64,000 bases of DNA, from positions 47,498 through 111,497 of the forward strand of contig SEYW01000013.1 of the NCBI GenBank assembly GCA_004168015.1, in the 5' to 3' direction. The notes below the pieces were generated by a model that worked only from the letters and a program-made list of their open reading frames with translations, made no database searches and was not told where the DNA came from. How positions within the stretch are numbered: position 1 is the stretch's first letter; every line of letters starts with the position of its first letter. Position numbers and translations under genes: made by a program. This document shows positions 57,379 to 64,000 of the stretch, one piece after another. The stretch is from Methylolobus aquaticus (GTDB lineage Bacteria; Pseudomonadota; Gammaproteobacteria; Methylococcales; Methylococcaceae).

Positions 57379-58851
57379 TCAGGACAACGGTATCATCGCC
57401 TCAACCAGAGTGCCAACCCCGGGCGTGCTGGTAATCGAAAAGTTGCCGCCGAGCAGTTCTGCGCGCTCGCGCATACTGGAGATTCCAAAGCCTGCACCGC
57501 GCGCTGTCGTGGCCAGCATGCTCGGCGCAATGAAACCGCGGCCATCATCCTGTATGCGCAGAGTAATCTGCTGCCCCAGGCCGTTCAAACCGATCGCGAT
57601 ATGCTGGCTCTCACCGTGGCGCAAGGCATTATTGACGGCTTCCTGAACGATACGAAAACAAGCAGTTTCGACATCCGGCGCTGGACGCTCTTCGAGACCG
57701 TCCAGCGCCACCTCGATCGATGCGCCGCTGCGTTCGGCCTGACGACTGCAATACCAGTCCAGCGCGGCCTGCAGCCCGAAATCGTCGAGCATCGAGGGAC
57801 GCAGCTCGAGCGCACGATTCCGTATGGCACCAATCGTGGCATCGACGATTTCCAGGCATTCAGCCAAGCGGGACGCCTGCTGCGCATCGTCGGTACCGCG
57901 CCCCAAGACCCTCAAATGCAATTTGAGCGCGCCGAGTTGCTGCCCGATCTCGTCATGCAACTCGCGCGCGAGCATGCGCCGCTCGAATTCCTGGGTTTCG
58001 AGCAACTGCCGCGACCGACCTTCCATGCGCTGCACCGTTGCCAGATAGGCGGCTCCCGCCGAGCGCTGCTGGTAGGCCTCACGTTCAAGGGCGGCAAGAT
58101 ACTCCCGCTGTTCGGTCGTGTCGCGCACCACGAGTTGGATCATCGGCTCGGACATCGCAGGATAGCGGACGCCATCGATGGCGACCGGAAAGCTGCTATC
58201 GTCGCTGCGCTTCAACATCGCCTCGACGTCCCGAAACCCCGTCGCGTCCTCGCGCAGGTCGTCGATACAGGCTTTCACCAGTCCGTCATGTCCGGGCGCC
58301 AGCAATACCATGAAATCCTGCCCCAGCAGGTCCTCGACACGAGACAGTCGCAGCAAGCCCGCGAGCGCAGGGTTGGCAAACCGGATCCGCCCGTCGGTGT
58401 CCAGCAGCACGATCCCATGCGGCAGCATCTCGGCCAAGCGCAGGAACCGCTCTTTTTCTTCGATCAGTTTGCGATAACGATTCAGCCGGACGATCGTGCG
58501 CACTCGCGCGCGCAATTCGGCGCGATCGAAAGGCTTCGACAGAAAGTCATCGGCACCGGCGTTGATGCCTTCCAGGCGCGAGGCGGCATCATCCAGAGCC
58601 GTCAGCATCAGAATCGGGATCGGGGCGAGATCCGGCGCCAGACGAATGCGGCGACACACCTCGTAACCATTCATCCCCGGCATCATGATGTCCAGCAGGA
58701 TCAGATCCGGTCGCAACTCCGTGGCGAGTGTCAGCGCCTCCTCACCGCAAGTCGCAAATTCGAGCCGATAGGCGTCATCGGCAAGCACGGCTGCCAGCAC
58801 CGCGCGCACCAGCGGTTCATCTTCGACTATCAGGATGCAGGCTTGTGTCAT
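57379..58851 (-). CDS. REC-PAS-histidine kinase of the NarX type
   Basis: 490-residue soluble kinase. An N-terminal receiver (1-120) has Asp54 in ILLDIMMPGMNG. A PAS domain follows (about 140-255, NPALAGLL, ends DTTEQRE), then a HisKA_3 dimerisation domain with phospho-acceptor His299 in ARELHDEIGQQLGALKLHLR, and an HATPase domain (IVQEAVNNALRHGES, DDGRGF, GFGISSMRERAELLGG). HisKA_3 kinases pair with NarL-type regulators, and one follows directly. The leading receiver suggests input from another kinase. Confidence 0.94.
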   Translation of the reverse strand: MTQACILIVEDEPLVRAVLAAVLADDAYRLEFATCGEEALTLATELRPDLILLDIMMPGMNGYEVCRRIRLAPDLAPIPILMLTALDDAASRLEGINAGADDFLSKPFDRAELRARVRTIVRLNRYRKLIEEKERFLRLAEMLPHGIVLLDTDGRIRFANPALAGLLRLSRVEDLLGQDFMVLLAPGHDGLVKACIDDLREDATGFRDVEAMLKRSDDSSFPVAIDGVRYPAMSEPMIQLVVRDTTEQREYLAALEREAYQQRSAGAAYLATVQRMEGRSRQLLETQEFERRMLARELHDEIGQQLGALKLHLRVLGRGTDDAQQASRLAECLEIVDATIGAIRNRALELRPSMLDDFGLQAALDWYCSRQAERSGASIEVALDGLEERPAPDVETACFRIVQEAVNNALRHGESQHIAIGLNGLGQQITLRIQDDGRGFIAPSMLATTARGAGFGISSMRERAELLGGNFSITSTPGVGTLVEAMIPLS

Positions 58852-59354
58852 CGCAGCAGCGGCCTATAGGGAACGGAAGCGAAGCGGAGTCAAGCGATGC
58901 GACTCGAACCGACAGTTTAGGTATAGCTTGGTGATTCGTCGCAGCCGGCGAGCTTTCAGCAGTGCTTCGATGCGTCGCCGATTGGGTCTGAGCACGCGGG
59001 CGTGAGTCACCTTACGTCACGAAGACCTTGCGTGCGAGCGGCCACCGGTTTCGCTGAACCCAGGAAGCCGGCACTCGCTACTCCGCGTGCTTCGCGTTCT
59101 CCGGCGCCGCCCGCCCCATTCCCGAGACTTCTCCCGGCGCATCTCGACACCGCGCCGAAGCGGCGCACGACCGGGTTGACTCAATGAAGCTCAATCGTCC
59201 TGGTCGGGCGCCGCCACCGGATGGTCAAGGCGGGAATCATCCCCTTTCAGGATACCCCGCGTTGCATGGGAACCCGTGAGCACGGCCGCGTCCGCGCTCT
59301 GGCTCGCGGCCGATACCCTCTTGCGTTGCCGTTGGCGTGACGCCCGCCCAGGGG
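58852..59354. other. intergenic region without a supported gene
   Basis: About 500 bp between two minus-strand genes. It should hold the promoter of the kinase gene. Open frames are short and lack recognisable sequence. No hairpin with a T-tract was found. Confidence 0.45.
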
Positions 59355-59516
59355 TCACAGCCACTTCACGATCAGCCAGAAAGCCATCAGCCCGGCGAGC
59401 GTGATCAGCAACGGTACAGGATTCTTCAAGATCCCATTCAAGTCGTTTTGGTAGATGGCTACGGTTTCCTTGAACACCTTTTTGGTGTTCGAGGGTGCTT
59501 TCGATTCGGTTGACAT
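59355..59516 (-). CDS. small C-terminally anchored membrane protein
   Basis: 53 residues. The start at 59516 has GGAG seven bases upstream. The N-terminal half is polar and basic (TESKAPSNTKKVFKETVAIY), and the last 20 residues form one hydrophobic helix (PLLITLAGLMAFWLIVKWL), so it is a tail-anchored type protein. The family is not recognised. The good ribosome site and clean topology support a real gene. Confidence 0.65.
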   Translation of the reverse strand: MSTESKAPSNTKKVFKETVAIYQNDLNGILKNPVPLLITLAGLMAFWLIVKWL

Positions 59517-59952
59517 GACGACTCTCCGAAGAAGTGAATCGCATCGAAAAGCCGGGGAGCCACTAGCGTCGACTCCCCCGGCTCTCCTTCTGCTGCCTCG
59601 TTGGACCGGCCCGGTGCCAGCACGTTCCTTGGCGCCGGCCGAGACCGTAGTTGGTTTAGGGACGACGACTCGCATCGTCCGCTGAAGCGACTATTTCTTG
59701 CGACCCGAATCGAACGCCTAGGCAACGGACCCGGGCCACAGCAGGCGCCGCGTCGGACTGGAGCACGAGACGCTCCGGCGACATCTGGAACCGCGCAGCC
59801 CAAAGTGTCGCGCGATCGGGTTTCCGGATGTTCTGGGGTGGAGACGTTCGGCAACGCCACGACAGCGAGAACTTGCCTGAGGGGCACCGGCCCCGCAGAA
59901 TTCAAACTACGCCCCTCGGCGTTGCCGCCGTATTCCACCACAACTCGCGCCC
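59517..59952. other. intergenic region between divergent small membrane protein and putP
   Basis: About 435 bp that must hold both promoters. Long overlapping frames in it look like GC-rich background. No repeat or RNA gene seen. Confidence 0.45.
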
Positions 59953-61455
59953 ATGGGATCGAGCAGCCCGATCACGACCACCTTCGTCCTATACCTCGTC
60001 GCAATGATCGGCATCGGTGGCGCGGCCTGGCGCCACACCCACGATCTGTCGGACTATATCCTGGGCGGCCGGCGGCTGGGCCCATTCGTGACCGCCCTGA
60101 GCGCCGGCGCCTCGGACATGAGCGGCTGGCTCCTGATGGGCTTGCCGGGCGCCATTTTCGCCACAGGACTGACCGAAGCATGGATAGGCGTCGGTCTGGC
60201 AGTAGGCGCGTGGGTCAACTGGTACCTGGTCGCGGCACGCCTGCGCGTCTACACGGAACTCACGCGCGATGCGCTAACCTTGCCGGACTATTTCACCTAC
60301 CGGTTCGAGGACCCGACACGGCTACTTCGCGTCCTCGCTGCGGCCGTGATTCTGTTTTTCTTCACGATCTATTGTGCCTCCGGCATGGTCGCCGGAGCAC
60401 GTCTGTTTCAGCAGGCTTTCACGCTCGACTACGGCACCGCGCTTTGGGCCAGTGCCGCTGCGACGATCGCCTATGTGTTTGTCGGCGGGTTCCTGGCGGT
60501 CAGCTGGACCGACACGGTTCAAGCTGCCCTGATGATCTTTGCGCTATTGCTCGCACCGGCGTTGGTCCTGGTCGAACTCGGCGGCATTCCCGCAGCATTC
60601 GCTGAGGTCGCGAAACTGGACGATCGGTACATCGACGTCTTCGGCGGGTCGACCGCGATCGGGATCGTCTCGCTAATGGCCTGGGGCCTCGGCTACATGG
60701 GCCAGCCGCACATTCTGGCCCGCTTCATGGCCGCGACAGGTCCTGAAGGCATGGCGAGTGCGCGTCGCATCGGCATGACCTGGATGGTGCTGTGTCTGAG
60801 TGGCGCCATCGCCGCGGGCTTCTTCGGCATCGCCTACTTCGCTCGGCACCCGGATCTCGCAGCACCCGTAACCCAGAACCGGGAAGCCGTGTTCATGACG
60901 CTTGCGATGACCCTGTTCCAGCCATGGCTGGCCGGGCTCGCCCTGGCAGCAATCCTCGCCGCGATCATGAGCACCCTGTCCTGCCAGCTGCTGGTTTGCT
61001 CGTCCGCGCTGACCGAAGATCTTTATCGAGCCTTCGTTCGGCCCGGCGCCTCGCAGCGCGAACTGGTCTGGTTCGGACGCGCCATGGTGCTGGCAGTCGC
61101 CGCTCTGGCGATGGGCATTGCGTCCGATCCGGAAAGCCGCGTGCTCGGCCTGGTCGGCTATGCCTGGGCGGGCTTCGGCGCCGCCTTCGGCCCGGTCGTG
61201 TTGCTCTCGGTCATGTGGCCGCGTATGACGCGTCATGGCGCGCTGGCCGGCATGCTGGTGGGCGCCATCACCGTGGTGTTGTGGCACCACGGCCCGTGGT
61301 TCGGACTGCCTTCGGGCCCGGTCGCGGGCCTGTACGAACTGGTGCCAGGCTTTCTGGCCGCGTCGCTCGTCATCTGCTTCGTCAGCCGGATGGATCGGCA
61401 ACCCTCGGCCACCATCGAAACGAGCTTCCAGACGATGCGGGCGAGGCTGAACTAA
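59953..61455 (+). CDS. putP: sodium/proline symporter
   Basis: Inner-membrane sodium:solute symporter of the SSS family, about 500 residues, 13 predicted helices. Signature regions: YILGGRRLGPFVTALSAGAS with the sodium-site DMSGWLLMGLPGA, TLPDYFTYRFEDPTRLLRVL, the sugar-free PutP motif GYMGQPHILARFMA and AAIMSTLSCQLLVCSSALTEDLY. This matches PutP best. It may import proline as nutrient or osmoprotectant. No putA is adjacent. Confidence 0.92.
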   Translation: MGSSSPITTTFVLYLVAMIGIGGAAWRHTHDLSDYILGGRRLGPFVTALSAGASDMSGWLLMGLPGAIFATGLTEAWIGVGLAVGAWVNWYLVAARLRVYTELTRDALTLPDYFTYRFEDPTRLLRVLAAAVILFFFTIYCASGMVAGARLFQQAFTLDYGTALWASAAATIAYVFVGGFLAVSWTDTVQAALMIFALLLAPALVLVELGGIPAAFAEVAKLDDRYIDVFGGSTAIGIVSLMAWGLGYMGQPHILARFMAATGPEGMASARRIGMTWMVLCLSGAIAAGFFGIAYFARHPDLAAPVTQNREAVFMTLAMTLFQPWLAGLALAAILAAIMSTLSCQLLVCSSALTEDLYRAFVRPGASQRELVWFGRAMVLAVAALAMGIASDPESRVLGLVGYAWAGFGAAFGPVVLLSVMWPRMTRHGALAGMLVGAITVVLWHHGPWFGLPSGPVAGLYELVPGFLAASLVICFVSRMDRQPSATIETSFQTMRARLN

Positions 61456-61750
61456 CCGGCGCGAACGTCGCAACTCGATGGAAACCGCTGCAACAACAGT
61501 CGAGCTGAACGCATCGGCCAGATCGAAACCTGTGTGTGCCGGCAAGCTCTGAATCATCGACAGGGTCCTTGAACCCAAGCCGCACCCGGAACCCGCCGAC
61601 GCTCGCGAGAGACTACCCGATTGCGATAGGCGGAACGTCAAAGAGCCTCCCGTTACGTGGCTCGATGCCCCATCCGTGGTCGCGGCGCGTGTAAGCCTCT
61701 GACCGCTCCGCTACACTCCCGGCAACCAGCCCCCTCACACGGAGAGCACC

Positions 61751-62470
61751 ATGGTTCCGAGTCGGAGAGGAAATCCATTCGAGTCCTTGATCCGCCTTCC
61801 CTGGTGGGTCAGCGTCCTCATCGCCGGGATCATCTACACCATCCTGAAGTACGGGTTGCCATCCGCCGCCGGGAACAATCCGATCCTCGCGGGTCTGGCC
61901 AGAGCGCTCGCACCGAACGCGCACTGGATCGCCCTCCTCTTCCTGTTGATGGCCCCGGCTTCATTCCTCCGTAGCTTCGAGCGGCGGAAGCTGCTCGATC
62001 GCCAATCCGGAATCGAGTCGATGCGGGCCATGTCCTGGAAGGAGTTCGAGGTGCTCTGCGGCGAGGCCTTCCGGCGGAAGGGTTACCAAGTCGAGGAGAC
62101 CGGTCTCGGCGGCGCCGACGGGGGTATCGATCTGATCCTCCACGGCCGGGAGGAACGCGTGTTGGTCCAGTGCAAGCGCTGGAAGACCTTCAAGGTGGGC
62201 GTGCGGGAGGTGCGCGAGCTCTTCGGGCTCCTGGCGGCCGATCCGGCGGACCGCGCAATCCTCATCACGTCCGGTGTGTACACGGCCGAGGCCCGGGCTT
62301 TCGCCAAGGGCAAGCCGCTGCAGTTGATCGATGGTCATGCGTTGCTGGAGCTGGTGCGCGCGGTTCAGACACATCAGGTAGCAGGGAAGCCGCCGGGGAT
62401 CCAGAATGCGACCGAGGTTCGCCCCGTTGCCGTCGAGCCCCGGTCTGCCCGCGATGTGGCTCGCCGATGA
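61751..62470 (+). CDS. membrane-anchored Mrr-like restriction endonuclease-fold protein, C-terminus frameshifted
   Basis: 239 residues. Two hydrophobic segments (about 17-37 and 55-75) precede a PD-(D/E)XK Mrr-type domain: MSWKEFEVLCGEAFRRKGYQ, then the intact catalytic set GADGGIDLIL and VLVQCKRWK, VGVREVRELFGLLA and GKPLQLIDGHAL. Start with GGAG six bases upstream. Relatives end in a topoisomerase-type zinc ribbon; here the frame stops at 62470, but a zinc ribbon is encoded in the +1 frame directly after. Losing one C from a run at 62438-62441 explains this. It may degrade foreign or modified DNA at the membrane. Confidence 0.87.
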   Translation: MVPSRRGNPFESLIRLPWWVSVLIAGIIYTILKYGLPSAAGNNPILAGLARALAPNAHWIALLFLLMAPASFLRSFERRKLLDRQSGIESMRAMSWKEFEVLCGEAFRRKGYQVEETGLGGADGGIDLILHGREERVLVQCKRWKTFKVGVREVRELFGLLAADPADRAILITSGVYTAEARAFAKGKPLQLIDGHALLELVRAVQTHQVAGKPPGIQNATEVRPVAVEPRSARDVARR

Positions 62471-62565
62471 TTCTCCGCACCGCCCGGCGTGGCGATCCGG
62501 CCGGCACCTCGGTGTGGGCTTGCTCGACCTATCCGCAGTGCCAGGGTGTGATCCGGCGCACTTAG
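62443..62565 (+). pseudogene. out-of-frame zinc ribbon belonging to the Mrr-like gene
   Basis: In the frame offset from the Mrr-like gene, the codons encode CPRCGSPMILRTARRG and, after about ten residues, CSTYPQCQGVI, a four-Cys topoisomerase-type zinc ribbon. It has no start of its own. Adding one C to the CCCC at 62438-62441 would fuse it to the upstream frame (EPPVCPRCG). Confidence 0.75.
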
Positions 62566-62857
62566 CGGCTGCGCTGTCCATTGTTCCATCAAGACTTTTT
62601 GAACGCTTGACGACAGCGGCATTCGGAGGCTCGCGCGCCTTGCTCCCTGTTGGCAACCGCGCTGCGGTATTCCGCCAGCCAGGCATCGACCGCGCGGCTC
62701 CAGTAAGGCCCGGTGTCATCGATGAGCCCGGGTGAAAGCAGACGAAGGGCATACGCCACCGGATCGCAGCAAGATCGATGGCCAGACTATTTAACCCGCG
62801 GTGATGGCGGACGATGCGTCGACCTTAGCCGTGACCGGAGTTACGCAGCCAAACGGC

Positions 62858-63640
62858 TCAGAACACCAAAACCTTGTCCGACCCGGAGCCCTGCTCCTTG
62901 AGTCCGGGAAGCGCCTTCAGGAACTGCGTTCTCTTTGCCTTGGTATCGAACCCCAGCTTGAAGAGTGCCTGTCCCACCTCGTTCGCTTTGTAGCCACCCC
63001 CGGGCTGCTTCGTACACAGCTTCCTCAGTTCGGCGATCACCGTCCGCACGACATCAGCGGTCTGGGTGGGAGCTAACGGCGCCGTTACGCCTTGATCCGC
63101 CGTCGGGAGCAGACAGGACGGCTTCGAAACAGCCGGCAACACCAGCGTGGTGAGCCGGCTCGAGCGGGCCGCGGGGATTTCACCGTGCGCGTAAGCGACC
63201 AGGACCAGGCAACCCTTGGTCTTGGCGTGTTCCGCAGCGCCGACGAGGAAGTCGTCGCGGGAAACAACGATGATCCGCTCCCGGTATTGCAGGTGGCGCT
63301 CTAAGTTGGCGCCGAGTTCCATGATTAGCGCGGCGTCCGCGGCTTGTTTGCGGGACGAGACATGGAGAATCAACGGCTCGATATCCGGGAGTTCGGCCGC
63401 TAGCGCGCCCCGCCAATTCTCGATCTCTTTGCCATGGTTGTTTCCGGCCAGGACGATGCGGGTTACCTGCATACCCAATTCATTGCGGAGCAGGTTCGCG
63501 AGCGACTTCGCGCATTGGCACGACTGGTTGTCGGCGTCGATGTAGAGGGTCGCATTGGCGGGCTGATGGCCGATATTGGCTTCCGGCGCGACCGCTGGCT
63601 GTTCCACAACTTCGGTCCGGGTGAGAAGAGGGACATTCAT
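62858..63640 (-). CDS. NYN-domain ribonuclease-like protein
   Basis: 260 residues. A PIN-like NYN domain (about 28-160) shows acidic site residues in LYIDADNQSC, KQAADAALIMELG and VSRDDFLVGAAE. NYN proteins are metal-dependent RNases. A C-terminal winged-helix-like segment (about 200-260, VIAELRKLC, GYKANEVGQALFKLGF, FLKALPGL) resembles OST-HTH/LOTUS domains that bind RNA. The ribosome site is weak. No toxin-antitoxin partner is visible next to it. Confidence 0.82.
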   Translation of the reverse strand: MNVPLLTRTEVVEQPAVAPEANIGHQPANATLYIDADNQSCQCAKSLANLLRNELGMQVTRIVLAGNNHGKEIENWRGALAAELPDIEPLILHVSSRKQAADAALIMELGANLERHLQYRERIIVVSRDDFLVGAAEHAKTKGCLVLVAYAHGEIPAARSSRLTTLVLPAVSKPSCLLPTADQGVTAPLAPTQTADVVRTVIAELRKLCTKQPGGGYKANEVGQALFKLGFDTKAKRTQFLKALPGLKEQGSGSDKVLVF

Positions 63641-63790
63641 GATGCGAACCCATCCGCTGCCGCTGCGCTGATTCGGCTGAAGTTGGGTAGACGCCCGGAC
63701 AATCAGGCTCTAACCACGCAACTCCAAGTCACCTTGAAGGATAGGCAACGTGATTCGTCGCAATCAGCCTGCTTGGACTGTCCCGCCCAT

Positions 63791-63819
63791 TGAGCGATAG
63801 CACCACTTCCTATCGCTCA
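63791..63819. repeat. perfect 10-bp inverted repeat
   Basis: TGAGCGATAG (63791-63800) and CTATCGCTCA (63810-63819) flank a 9-base spacer. There is no T-tract. It could be a terminator-like hairpin or a protein-binding site in the gap between the NYN gene and the interrupted gene near 63871. Confidence 0.6.
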
Positions 63820-63870
63820 TTCTCTGGGCTTTGGTGAGCCTTCGGAGGGCATGCTATTACTCCAGACCGC

Positions 63871-63923
63871 ATGGCCATGGAAATGGACGCCTTCATCGCG
63901 TGGTTCCGCCGCACGGCACCCAA
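63871..63923 (+). pseudogene. possible argA 5' end cut by an insertion sequence
   Basis: An ATG at 63871 (in-frame ATGs also at 63877 and 63883) opens MEMDAFIAWFRRTAP, which resembles the N-terminus of N-acetylglutamate synthase ArgA (FxxWFRxxAPYI). The match stops at the IS3-type end at 63924. Only about 15 residues can be compared, so the identification is tentative. Confidence 0.35.
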
Positions 63924-64000
63924 TGAACCGCCCCGGGTTTGGTGGAGGCTCCAACTCTTGAGAAGATGGAGCCATGAAGAAGTCAACGAAGTTTTCCCCT
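63924..64000 (+). mobile_element. left end of an IS3-family insertion sequence (partial)
   Basis: TGAACCGCCCCGGGTTTGG at 63924 looks like the terminal inverted repeat of IS3-family elements of the IS51-like group, and it is followed 50 bases later by an orfA start. The right end lies outside the window. Confidence 0.68.
63974..64000 (+). CDS. IS3-family transposase OrfA, first nine codons (partial)
   Basis: The ATG at 63974 encodes MKKSTKFSP and runs off the window. This is the usual start of IS3-family OrfA, the helix-turn-helix subunit of the transposase. A GGAG lies about one base before the ATG region, which is tight but common in these elements. Confidence 0.7.

Overview
The window is about 64 kb of high-GC bacterial chromosome. 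Gene content (gshA, a CysB-type regulator, DUF2782 and DUF2789 proteins, rlmJ, DeaD, chrBA, a PutP-type symporter) points to a gammaproteobacterium, probably near Chromatiales/Ectothiorhodospiraceae. That placement is an inference from family recognition. Genes are dense and on both strands. I see no rRNA, tRNA or CRISPR array.

Layout. 1-4.6 kb: a carbohydrate ABC importer locus (solute-binding lipoprotein, MalK/UgpC-type ATPase) around an exported glucoamylase-like protein. 4.6-14.7 kb: housekeeping and stress genes (deaD, mobA, two lipoproteins, an unknown gene pair, rlmJ, groES-groEL under a CIRCE-like operator, a YihX-like HAD phosphatase) and a DraG-family protein that has lost metal-binding aspartates. 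14.8-21.9 kb: the most unusual locus, a metacaspase gene followed by a 2041-residue protein with two alpha/beta-hydrolase domains, a CHAT protease domain and a helical C-terminus. 22.4-31.4 kb: glycosyltransferase, small membrane proteins, patatin-like lipase, CDF cation transporter, the complete AmmeMemoRadiSam trio, two Hsp20 chaperones and a DUF2789 protein. 31.5-41.3 kb: a triple-FHA ABC exporter, a PAS/GGDEF/EAL protein, PsiE and the chrBA chromate operon with a palindromic operator candidate.

41.4-49.8 kb: DUF2782, gshA, cysB, fdxA, a small basic protein with a strong terminator, then a glycosyltransferase diverging from a CDP-alcohol phosphatidyltransferase/methyltransferase pair, and a membrane-anchored Mrr-like protein with a damaged active site. 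50-58.9 kb: a signalling block with a Ycf46-like AAA+ ATPase, a hybrid histidine kinase, a GGDEF gene cut off at the start of its EAL domain, a SpoIIE/RsbX-like phosphatase next to decayed RsbT-like and RsbS-like sequences, and a NarL-type regulator with a REC-PAS-kinase. 59-64 kb: a 53-residue membrane protein, putP, a second Mrr-like protein whose zinc ribbon is out of frame by one base, a NYN-domain protein, and the left end of an IS3-family element that seems to cut an argA-like gene.

How the parts work together. The caspase-CHAT pair looks like a two-protease, two-hydrolase conflict or cell-death module. The region from 53.9 to 56.1 kb looks like an Rsb partner-switching and c-di-GMP module in decay. 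Several genes (DraG-like, both Mrr-like, GGDEF, RsbT-like) keep their fold signatures while losing catalytic residues or reading frame.
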